The translations under genes and the position numbers were made by a program. A stretch of DNA of 64,000 nucleotides from NCBI RefSeq assembly GCF_014748335.1, contig NZ_JAAVIY010000002.1, positions 350,840 through 414,839 on the forward strand, read 5' to 3'. This document shows positions 1 through 7,084 of the stretch, in pieces; positions within the stretch are counted from its first letter, which is position 1; each line of letters begins with the position of its first letter. Origin of the DNA: Flavobacterium selenitireducens (GTDB lineage Bacteria; Bacteroidota; Bacteroidia; Flavobacteriales; Flavobacteriaceae). Under the pieces are notes generated by a model that ran no database searches, was not told the DNA's origin, and saw nothing but the letters and a program-made list of their open reading frames with translations.

Positions 1-1
1 G

Positions 2-811
2 TGGCTGCTTTTACAAGCAAGTGAAGAGGGAGATTTTGCAGATGCACAAACCGAAGAACAAAAAGCCGAGGCTGCCGAACTCGTAACGAGCCTGGTAAAA
101 TCCTTGACGGAAAATTCAATTGACGATCCGGATTCGGACGCTTTCAGCAAAGTAAAAGAAAACGTGGGAATCCTGTCGTTATCGCGCGCGAGACAAGGTT
201 ATTCTCCTCGCGAGACGGCAACGTTTATCTTGCGTCTCAAGGAAGCGATGCTCGAAGTCTTGTCGTCCGAAATTACCGACGCAAAACAATTATACGCCGA
301 CAGTCTTAAAATAAGCAAGATTCTCGACAACATCATGATCAATTCGTTTGAATCGTTCATAAAAGGACGCGAGGACATCATCATGCGCCAAACCGATGAA
401 ATAACCGAAATCTCTACGCCGGTAATCCGGGTTTGGGACGGCGTGTTGGCCTTGCCGATCATCGGGACGCTTGACAGTTCGCGCACCCAGGTCGTCATGG
501 AAAGCCTGCTCCAACAAATCGTCGAGAGCGAAAGTTCGATCGCGATTTTGGACATATCCGGCGTTCCTGCGGTAGATACGTTGGTTGCGCAGCATTTGAT
601 CAAAACGGTAAGCGCGACGAGATTGATGGGCGCCGAGTGCATCATCAGCGGTATTCGCCCTGAAATCGCCCAAACGATCGTCCACCTCGGGATCGACCTT
701 TCCGGCATCATCACCAAGGCTACGCTTGCGAGTGCGTTGAGGACTTCGTTTGACATGCTTCGTTACGACGTGGTAAAAAAATCCGAGAGAAAACTAGCAA
801 CCGGTGCCTAA
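2..811 (+). CDS. rsbR: RsbR-type stressosome co-antagonist (5' truncated by window edge)
   Basis: The reading frame is open from base 2, so the true start lies left of the window; the TTG at 104 would cut into the N-terminal domain and is not the start. About 269 residues are visible, close to the size of Bacillus RsbRA, so probably only a few residues are missing. The N-terminal half is helical, as in the RsbR globin-like sensor domain. The C-terminal half is a STAS domain with the family signatures DISGVPAVDTLVA and GIRPEIAQTIVHLGIDLS; the Thr in VDT and the Thr in AQT match the two RsbT phosphorylation sites of RsbRA. RsbR and RsbS form the stressosome core that holds RsbT until stress. 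The stop codon abuts the rsbS start (TAA then ATG at 812), so the two are probably translated together. Family assignment is firm; the signal sensed cannot be read from sequence. Confidence 0.9.
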   Translation, partial: WLLLQASEEGDFADAQTEEQKAEAAELVTSLVKSLTENSIDDPDSDAFSKVKENVGILSLSRARQGYSPRETATFILRLKEAMLEVLSSEITDAKQLYADSLKISKILDNIMINSFESFIKGREDIIMRQTDEITEISTPVIRVWDGVLALPIIGTLDSSRTQVVMESLLQQIVESESSIAILDISGVPAVDTLVAQHLIKTVSATRLMGAECIISGIRPEIAQTIVHLGIDLSGIITKATLASALRTSFDMLRYDVVKKSERKLATGA

Positions 812-1204
812 ATGGAAAAGATTCCGATATTAAAGTTTGGCGAGTTCCTGCTCGTCACGATTCAAGTCGACCTGTACGACCAACTCGCCGAAAACCTTGA
901 AGCCGACCTTATCAATCTCGTCCGCAAGCACCACTCCCGCGGTGTGCTTATCGACATTTCGGCGGTTTCGATCATCGATTCCTTTATGGGCCGCATCCTG
1001 GTCAATATCGCCAAAATGTCGAAAATAATGGATGCCGAAACCGTCGTTACCGGAATGCAGCCTGCCGTGGCCATTACCCTAATCGAACTCGGTTTGCACT
1101 TTGAAGGAGTGTACAATGCACTCAATATTGAAAAGGGCATGGAATTGCTTCGCTCAAAAATCTACAACCTTGACGAAGACCATGACATTTACAGTTCAGA
1201 ATAG
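812..1204 (+). CDS. rsbS: RsbS-type stressosome scaffold, single STAS domain
   Basis: A 130-residue stand-alone STAS domain protein, the usual length of RsbS. The motif LIDISAVSIIDSFMGR carries Ser57 in the position of the RsbS serine that RsbT phosphorylates to release itself from the complex. The gene follows rsbR without a gap and overlaps rsbT by 23 bases. In the known system RsbS is the antagonist that sequesters RsbT in a megadalton core together with RsbR. The RsbR-RsbS-RsbT order here supports a complete stressosome. Confidence 0.93.
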   Translation: MEKIPILKFGEFLLVTIQVDLYDQLAENLEADLINLVRKHHSRGVLIDISAVSIIDSFMGRILVNIAKMSKIMDAETVVTGMQPAVAITLIELGLHFEGVYNALNIEKGMELLRSKIYNLDEDHDIYSSE

Positions 1205-1592
1205 GGAGGAGATTGCCGTAACGATCGAAAAAGACGCCATATTTTTTCGCAATGCGGTCAAGACGTATGCGACAAAGATATCCATGGGCCTGCTTTATCA
1301 GACCAAGATCATCACCGCGGCGAGCGAAATCGTCCGGAACCTGCTCAAATACGGTGGAGGCGGCAAAGCGATGATAGAAACGGTCACCGACGGGCGCAAG
1401 GTTGGTATCCGGCTAACGTTTAAGGATTCCGGGCCCGGCATACCGGATCTGGACAAGGCAATGAGCGATGGTTTTTCGACTGGAAAGAGTTTGGGATTAG
1501 GATTGCCCGGTGCAAAACGACTTGTCGACCAATTCGATATCCGTTCGACGGTCGGAGTGGGAACCACAGTTACCCTTTTGAAATGGAAGTGA
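1182..1592 (+). CDS. rsbT: RsbT-type switch kinase of the stressosome
   Basis: The start is set at ATG 1182, giving 136 residues, very near the usual RsbT length; a longer frame from 1101 would run through rsbS and is rejected. It is a GHKL ATPase/serine-threonine kinase: the N box reads EIVRNLLKYGGGG with its Mg-coordinating Asn, the G1 box reads DSGPGIPD, and a glycine-rich lid GKSLGLGLPGAKRL follows. In Bacillus, RsbT phosphorylates RsbR and RsbS and, once released, activates the phosphatase RsbU. No RsbU-like gene is visible, so the downstream ATPase/phosphatase fusion or the kinase at 2611 are the likely partners (inference). It overlaps rsbS by 23 bases and the next gene by 10. Confidence 0.92.
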   Translation: MTFTVQNREEIAVTIEKDAIFFRNAVKTYATKISMGLLYQTKIITAASEIVRNLLKYGGGGKAMIETVTDGRKVGIRLTFKDSGPGIPDLDKAMSDGFSTGKSLGLGLPGAKRLVDQFDIRSTVGVGTTVTLLKWK

Positions 1593-2611
1593 TAAAGCGG
1601 GCGTTTTTTACCGAAATGGAAGTGGAAGACCGCAGCCATATCGCATTTATCAAAAGACAGGTGAATGCAGATCTTGCCGATCACGGCATCAGCTTGCAGC
1701 AGGCAGCGAAAGTCGACCTCGTGATTGCCGAGCTGGCCACGAATATCATCAAGCACGCGGGATTTGGAAAATTGCTTTACCGCATTTCCAAAAAAGCAAG
1801 CGAAATCGTTTTTGAAATGTACAGCCTCGACAATGGTCCCGGCAGTGACAACATGCAGAAAAAAGTACAGGACGGCGTTTCGTCGAGTAATACATTAGGG
1901 CATGGCCTGGGCTCGATCAAACGGCTGAGCCGGGACTTCCATATTTATTCGGCAAAGAATTGGGGAACCGTCGTGTACTGCAAGGTCGTCGTTTCAGGGC
2001 CCGAAGTCATCGACAGCCGAAAGCCGACTGTAGACATGGGCGCCGTCCAGGTGTGCTATCCCGGCGAAAAGATATGTGGCGATGCCTATGCGGTTCGCAA
2101 AGTCGAAAAAGGCTACCTGATTTTTGTAGGCGATGGCCTCGGACACGGTTTCAACGCCCACCACGCCGTGAAGCTCGCCCTCGAAATTTTCGACAGCACG
2201 CGTTCGGTCGATCCGGTCGTTATCCTCACCGATATGAACCGACATGTAAAAGACAGCCGGGGTCTCGTTGCCAGTGTGATTTACCTCAATATGACAGATG
2301 CGAAGATGTCCGTATGCGGCGTGGGGAATATTTCGGTTCGGGTAGTCAACGGTCTTGCTTACAAGAGCTTTATTTCCTATAATGGGATCATTGGCGCGAA
2401 TTTCCCGCGTACGATCGTAAACAGCACTTACGATTTGTGCAAATACGATATTTTAGTGGTAAATTCAGATGGTATCCAGAGCAAATGGAACCTCAACGCC
2501 ATGCCGTCGATTTTGAAATATGACGCCAACATCATCGCTTCGGCTATCTATAAAAGTTATGCGCGCAATAATGACGACATGACCGTATTTACGGCAAAAA
2601 TATCTATCTGA
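1583..2611 (+). CDS. RsbT/RsbW-like ATPase fused to RsbX/SpoIIE-type PP2C phosphatase
   Basis: 342 residues with two domains. Residues ~10-135 are a GHKL anti-sigma-type ATPase with an intact N box (ELATNIIKHAGFG), a DNGPG G1 motif and the lid TLGHGLGSIKRL. Residues ~150-342 are a SpoIIE/RsbX-type PP2C phosphatase with metal-binding aspartates in GEKICGDAYAV, GDGLGHGFNAHH and NNDDMTVF. The C-terminal part matches RsbX, which dephosphorylates RsbR and RsbS and resets the stressosome; the N-terminal ATPase is an added domain also seen in stressosome operons outside Firmicutes. ATG 1583 overlaps rsbT by 10 bases, and the stop overlaps the next start as TGATG, so translation is probably coupled. 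Whether the ATPase half acts as a second switch kinase is not known. Confidence 0.87.
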   Translation: MEVIKRAFFTEMEVEDRSHIAFIKRQVNADLADHGISLQQAAKVDLVIAELATNIIKHAGFGKLLYRISKKASEIVFEMYSLDNGPGSDNMQKKVQDGVSSSNTLGHGLGSIKRLSRDFHIYSAKNWGTVVYCKVVVSGPEVIDSRKPTVDMGAVQVCYPGEKICGDAYAVRKVEKGYLIFVGDGLGHGFNAHHAVKLALEIFDSTRSVDPVVILTDMNRHVKDSRGLVASVIYLNMTDAKMSVCGVGNISVRVVNGLAYKSFISYNGIIGANFPRTIVNSTYDLCKYDILVVNSDGIQSKWNLNAMPSILKYDANIIASAIYKSYARNNDDMTVFTAKISI

Positions 2612-4251
2612 TGATTGAAATCGTACGCATCGACCTCGACAACGAAATGGACCTTATCCTGGCCCACAAAAGAGCCATGAAACTGTTGGAACTTTGCGGG
2701 ATCGGATTGTCGGCCCAAACCACTTTTGCGACCGCCGTCTCGGAAATTGCGCGTTGCTCGATAGGCGATGGCCTCGAGTCGTCCCTTTCCCTGGGAATTC
2801 AGGTAAGCGGAAGGTCGAGAAAAGATGTCGTGGCCATCATCAAGGACAAGGTCAACCTGAAAAAACTCCGGCCGAACCCTTTTCGGTACGCCGAGCGGCT
2901 TAGCGGCGGGATTACCGATGAACAAAAAGACGGTTTTTTCACCTACAGCTTATCTGCAAAAATTCGGTTTGCGACGTTGATAACAGATGCCAGGATCAAG
3001 GACTTCAGGAGTTTCTTCGAGACCGAACCGCCTCTGTCGCCTTATGACGAAATCCGGAAAAAGAACGTGCAGCTCATCACGCTTTCCGAGCAACTTTCCG
3101 ACAGTGAGGAACAATACCGGCATCTATCGGAAAGTTTGCCGCAGCTCATATTCTCGATGAACCCGAAAAAAGAGGTCACGCTCAGCAACAAAAACTTCAA
3201 ATCCTATTTTGGTAGTGAAGGCCTCGATTTCGGGTTGCTCAGCAGCAGCGTTCTTCACGGGGACGATCTGGACGGTTTTACCACCGTTTTCAACCACTCG
3301 CTCGCAGAGAAGAAAATCATGCGCTCTCAGGTGAGGCTCAAGGGCAAAAAAGAATTCGTATGGCATTTGTTTTCGCTGGTTCCGTTCAAGGACGAGCACA
3401 ACAACGTCACAAAGTGGAATGGTTTTTTTGTAGATATCCACGCCCAGAAACTCGTTGAGGAAACCTTGCGCGACAACCAGGAACTCAAACAAGTGCAACA
3501 GCAACTGGTCAGCAACCAAAAGCTGCTGGAAGCTACCGTGGGCGACCTGACCAAAAAGAACAACGAACTCGAACAATTCGCCCATATCGTAAGCCACGAC
3601 CTTCAGGAACCGCTGCGCAAAATGCAGTTTTTCGCCTCATTTTACCAGGACAGCGAACTTGCCACCAAACAGGAATATGCACCCAAGATCATACAATCTG
3701 CCGGAAGGCTCCGGGATCTTATCGGGGGAATCCTGCAATTTTCGCATATCGGCCATAAAGATTCCGAATTCCGCCAGGTCGACTTGGATGCGATCCTGAA
3801 TAACGTCGTCGCCGATCACGAACTTTTGATAGCGGAGCGCACCGCAAACGTGGACATTTCGCCACTTCCGACAATCCACGGGGACGCCAGCCAATTGTAC
3901 CAGCTGTTTTCGAACCTTTTGTCGAATTCGTTGAAATACTCTACGGAAATTCCGCACATTACGCTAAACGCCACGCAAATCACCGCCGGGCACGAAGACT
4001 TTCTCAAAACAGGGCGTGTCTACCACCATCTGATGTTTACAGATAACGGCATAGGGTTCAAAGACGAATACAAGGAATTCATTTTCAAGATATTCAAGCG
4101 GCTGCATGAGAACAAGGAATTTACGGGAACCGGTCTCGGGCTTGCCATCTGTAAAAAGGTAATAGAGAACCATTCCGGACATATCACCGTGGAATCCCAG
4201 CCGCAAAAAGGCGCGACTTTCCACCTTTACTTCCCTTCGGTCGGACATTAG
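2611..4251 (+). CDS. Stressosome-linked PAS sensor histidine kinase with degenerate RsbT-like N-terminus
   Basis: 546 residues, no signal peptide or membrane segment, so cytoplasmic. Residues ~1-130 resemble an RsbT/RsbW ATPase (SAQTTFATAVSEIARCS), but the N-box Asn is replaced by Cys and no glycine-rich lid follows, so this part looks unable to bind ATP. A short coiled coil leads to a PAS domain (~165-290), a second coiled coil (~295-320), a HisKA dimerisation helix with the phospho-accepting His329 in IVSHDLQEPLRK, and a full HATPase_c domain (NLLSNSLKY, DNGIGF, GTGLGLAICKKV). The start overlaps the stop of the preceding phosphatase. The layout suggests the kinase is switched by the stressosome through its RsbT-like domain and passes phosphate to a response regulator such as the convergent one at 4327; both steps are inference. 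Confidence 0.88.
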   Translation: MIEIVRIDLDNEMDLILAHKRAMKLLELCGIGLSAQTTFATAVSEIARCSIGDGLESSLSLGIQVSGRSRKDVVAIIKDKVNLKKLRPNPFRYAERLSGGITDEQKDGFFTYSLSAKIRFATLITDARIKDFRSFFETEPPLSPYDEIRKKNVQLITLSEQLSDSEEQYRHLSESLPQLIFSMNPKKEVTLSNKNFKSYFGSEGLDFGLLSSSVLHGDDLDGFTTVFNHSLAEKKIMRSQVRLKGKKEFVWHLFSLVPFKDEHNNVTKWNGFFVDIHAQKLVEETLRDNQELKQVQQQLVSNQKLLEATVGDLTKKNNELEQFAHIVSHDLQEPLRKMQFFASFYQDSELATKQEYAPKIIQSAGRLRDLIGGILQFSHIGHKDSEFRQVDLDAILNNVVADHELLIAERTANVDISPLPTIHGDASQLYQLFSNLLSNSLKYSTEIPHITLNATQITAGHEDFLKTGRVYHHLMFTDNGIGFKDEYKEFIFKIFKRLHENKEFTGTGLGLAICKKVIENHSGHITVESQPQKGATFHLYFPSVGH

Positions 4252-4326
4252 GCATTGACATACAACGATAGGTTTTACGCGATCGATTTTATTTCGGACG
4301 GACGGCGGACTACCAAACGCATATCG

Positions 4327-4779
4327 TCACGTCAGCAAATACTGTTTCTTTCCCACGGGAAACCGCGGCTCGCTTTTGGAAATTGCAAGTAGTTTCAGGA
4401 TCAATTCTCGAATTTTATCAGGGTCGGACGGTTTGATCGCGTAATAATGAGCGCCCATCGCGTAACAGTAATCGATCATTTCTTTGTTGGAATTCGTCGA
4501 AAGGATGACCAAACGCGAGATTTTGCTCACATGCGGGATGATCTTGACATGCTTCAGGCATCCCAACCCGTCGACAACGGGCATGTTGAGATCGATTAGG
4601 ATCAATCGCGGGGCGTCGTCCCCGTTGAGCCGCCTGATGAGTTCAAGACTCGAGGTGAATTGTTCCAAGGTGACTTCCGGCGCGGTTTCGGCGACGATAT
4701 CGGCATATACCGAAAGATCGTCGAGGTCGTCGTCTACGTGGAACCATCGGTTATTGGCAAAATCAGCGGGAGAATTCAT
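4327..4779 (-). CDS. Single-domain response regulator (CheY-like receiver)
   Basis: 150 residues, one receiver domain and no output domain. The acidic pocket is HVDDDLDD near residue 15, the phospho-acceptor is Asp63 in LILIDLNMPVVDG, and the conserved Lys sits in IKPSDPDK. The gene is convergent with the histidine kinase ending at 4251, 75 bases away, the only kinase nearby. It resembles the Rcp1-type receivers that pair with PAS histidine kinases. With no DNA-binding domain it must act through protein contact or phosphorelay. Pairing with the 2611 kinase is inferred from position. Confidence 0.85.
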   Translation of the reverse strand: MNSPADFANNRWFHVDDDLDDLSVYADIVAETAPEVTLEQFTSSLELIRRLNGDDAPRLILIDLNMPVVDGLGCLKHVKIIPHVSKISRLVILSTNSNKEMIDYCYAMGAHYYAIKPSDPDKIRELILKLLAISKSEPRFPVGKKQYLLT

Positions 4780-4857
4780 AATATCGTGTCAGCTAGGAAA
4801 GTAAAATTCAGACGTCGCAAGAGTGGCGTGAACCCACTTCAAACGAAACATCCACAC

Positions 4858-4865
4858 CAAAGCTA
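4858..4865 (-). promoter_or_regulatory. Candidate -7 box for the response regulator
   Basis: The minus strand reads TAGCTTTG, matching the Bacteroidota -7 consensus TAnnTTTG, about 79 bases upstream of the regulator start. No clear -33 TTG lies at the usual distance. This is the only candidate promoter element seen between the regulator and the lipoprotein gene. Confidence 0.4.
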
Positions 4866-5044
4866 ACGTGACATGCCTTCTCCCGGATTATAACTTGTGC
4901 CGAAATCGATTGTATGATTTCGATGCTGATTCCCCGTGTTTACTTTAAAGTTTCCGACTTTATGGAATGCAAACGATGGAGACGATTTCCCGGCCGCCAC
5001 ATATTTTTGGAAGCGGAGGGAAACCGGCACATCTGCCCGCGAAA

Positions 5045-6220
5045 TTAATACCGCCGGACAGGCAGGACCCAAATGTTGTTGATGGTCTTTGGTTGGGCGG
5101 GAAAAATGGAATACGTTGGAGGCGGACTATCGAAACTAACTACTTTTGCGTATTCGGCGTTGGTTTGGGTAGACGTCCAGAACGAATTGCCTAGGAAAAT
5201 GCCCATGTCCTGCATGGCATTCGCTGCCGTGAGCATCTCTTGGCTCGACGGTAGAAACCAGTCCGATTTCCCGCCGATTGTCGCATTCAGGCATAGTTTT
5301 GCAGCGCAGTTCGCCTGCGTGACGTTGGATGCGATCACATTCGAATTGTCGAGGCCTGAACCGAACGCATCGAAAGTCCCGGAAACAAACGAATTGTTGC
5401 CCCACGCGCTGCCTGTTGTCTGACTCGGGTTGTAGCTTAACGTTTCCGGATAAACCTCAAGGTAGCGCCACGAATCTTGTGTGACGCCTTTGTCGTAAAA
5501 GACGTAACCGCCGCCCGGACCAAAATATCCTGTCGTCCTGAACTGCTTTTGCTCACCGTAGCTCGCGCCGTTATTTGTGTTGAGGTAAGATCTTACATAA
5601 TAGACCGTATTCGGGAGCAGGTTCGTTACCTCCATTTCATACGTATCGGGTCCGTTGACCAACTCCGAGACTAAATTGTCGTTTATCGTAGGATTTTGAT
5701 CTGTTCCGTACACAAAGCCAACATGTACAAGTTCCTGGTCGAGCTTTTCGCCTTTCAGCAAAGCACTCGTCGTAAGGATGTTGGTTGTTTCAAGGGTCAC
5801 GACCAATGCTCCGGTCGTGAAACTAAGTACGTTGCCAAGTTGCTCTCCCGTCAGGTTGCGCGCATATGCACGGAAATAGTATTGGGTGTTGGGCAAAAGG
5901 CCGGAAACCGTGATCGAGAATTCGCCGGTCTGGTCGGAATTATCGACGATTATTTCGCTGTTGTTGGAAGTAGGATTGGGATTCGTACCGTAAATGATAC
6001 CATGTTGTTGTAAACTTGAATTCCCGCTCGATGTGATGTTGCCTCCCAAGATGTAAGTCACGGGATTAACTGGTATCGCCTCTGAGGTTACTACCGTTGG
6101 GCTCGTGGGTGAGGGTTCTGAAGGAGTGTCGTCACCGCCTGAGCAGCCGTAAAGAAACGTCAAAAAGATAGCCAAGATTGAGAAACCGGGCAGTTTAAAG
6201 AAGCGTTTGTTTGTTTTCAT
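5045..6220 (-). CDS. Surface lipoprotein with Fn3-like repeats and DUF1566/Fib-succ-type C-terminal domain
   Basis: 391 residues. A type II signal peptide ends in the lipobox LYGCSGGDD, and acidic residues after Cys fit the export signal for surface lipoproteins in Bacteroidota. Two Fn3-like units of about 90 residues each end in LLPNTQYYFRAY- and LLPNTVYYVRSY-type strands. The last ~170 residues have the hallmarks of the DUF1566 / Fibrobacter-type domain: GPGGGYVFYDKG, WRYLEVYP, WFLPSSQEM, FWTSTQ and a terminal VLPVRRY. Proteins of this kind are exported and common in Bacteroidota; their biochemical role is unknown. The gene is alone, with 265 bases to its downstream neighbour and 238 bases of divergent upstream space. 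Confidence 0.8.
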   Translation of the reverse strand: MKTNKRFFKLPGFSILAIFLTFLYGCSGGDDTPSEPSPTSPTVVTSEAIPVNPVTYILGGNITSSGNSSLQQHGIIYGTNPNPTSNNSEIIVDNSDQTGEFSITVSGLLPNTQYYFRAYARNLTGEQLGNVLSFTTGALVVTLETTNILTTSALLKGEKLDQELVHVGFVYGTDQNPTINDNLVSELVNGPDTYEMEVTNLLPNTVYYVRSYLNTNNGASYGEQKQFRTTGYFGPGGGYVFYDKGVTQDSWRYLEVYPETLSYNPSQTTGSAWGNNSFVSGTFDAFGSGLDNSNVIASNVTQANCAAKLCLNATIGGKSDWFLPSSQEMLTAANAMQDMGIFLGNSFWTSTQTNAEYAKVVSFDSPPPTYSIFPAQPKTINNIWVLPVRRY

Positions 6221-6458
6221 GTAAGTTTATATAAATTTTGACGATAAAAATAGCGCACCAACGCCACGTCGGGCTGATGGAGATTAATAGAAACAGTCAT
6301 GTCCGAGCGCCAGGCGAACGATGATTACGGTGTGAATTTTTTTTTGGAAACTTTGTCGTGGGGCAATATAGGAATAAAAACGTGTTCAGCTGCAAACTGT
6401 TATCCATCGAAATTGAAAATGCGCCTTGGCGGAAGAAAGAAAAAGTAAGTCTTGAATT

Positions 6459-6812
6459 ATGACCCTCGAAACCCTCGAAACCATCTGCAGCGCGATGCCT
6501 CACGCCCACGAAGAAATAAAGTGGAAATCTGACCTTGTTTTTATGGTCGCATCGAAAATGTTTTGTCTTGTCGATTTGGAATCGGTGCCGATGTCCGTTG
6601 CCTTTAAAGTGCCCGACGACCGTTTCGATGAGATATCGACCCAACCCAACTTCAAACCCGCGCCATATTTCGCCCAACACAAATGGGTGACGATCATAGA
6701 CATCGGCAAGGTTTCTTCGGAGGAGTTTGAGCGCCATGTCAAAACATCGTACGAACTTGTAAAAAGCAAGCTCACAAAAAAAATTCGCGAAGGACTGACG
6801 CAAAACTTGTAA
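6459..6812 (+). CDS. MmcQ/YjbR family protein
   Basis: 117 residues, the standard length for this family. It has the conserved start (METICSAMPHAHEEIKW type, here beginning MTLETLETICSAMPHAHEE), the central PMSVAFKVPDDRF segment, APYFAQHKWV, and a C-terminal SYELVKSKLTKK helix. YjbR-type proteins have a CyaY-like fold and were proposed to bind DNA, but their role is not settled. The gene stands alone between a divergent lipoprotein gene and a secreted-protein gene. No promoter matching TAnnTTTG was seen upstream. Confidence 0.85.
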   Translation: MTLETLETICSAMPHAHEEIKWKSDLVFMVASKMFCLVDLESVPMSVAFKVPDDRFDEISTQPNFKPAPYFAQHKWVTIIDIGKVSSEEFERHVKTSYELVKSKLTKKIREGLTQNL

Positions 6813-7010
6813 CGGGAGACAAATTGCGCCAAATCCCACATCCGGCCAACACCCTCGCGATTTTGCGCACTGTAAGCGTCACATCACCGGTACGAAAACG
6901 TTCGCGCCACCTTAACAACACTACATCAAAACCAGTGATTTCGCCCATAAACACAAGGTGTTGGACACGCGATCTCAGCCCGTTGTTGCATCCGTCCAAA
7001 AAATAAAGGT

Positions 7011-7026
7011 GTATGGTTTTTATATC
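7011..7026 (+). promoter_or_regulatory. Candidate regulatory motif GTATGGTTTTTATATC
   Basis: This 16-base sequence lies 74 bases upstream of the ATG of the secreted-protein gene at 7085. An identical 16-mer, in the same orientation relative to its gene, lies upstream of the other type B secreted-protein gene (35913-35928, minus strand). Related GTATGG sites occur at 19989 and 32005. It may be an operator or part of a promoter. Confidence 0.35.
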
Positions 7027-7084
7027 CGGAATTAAGGATTTGGAAACCAAACAAGCCGTATTTTTAGGGACTAACCAAACAAAC

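Noticed and set aside
104..811. TTG 104 as the rsbR start
   Set aside because: The frame is open to the window edge and the upstream residues continue the RsbR N-terminal domain.
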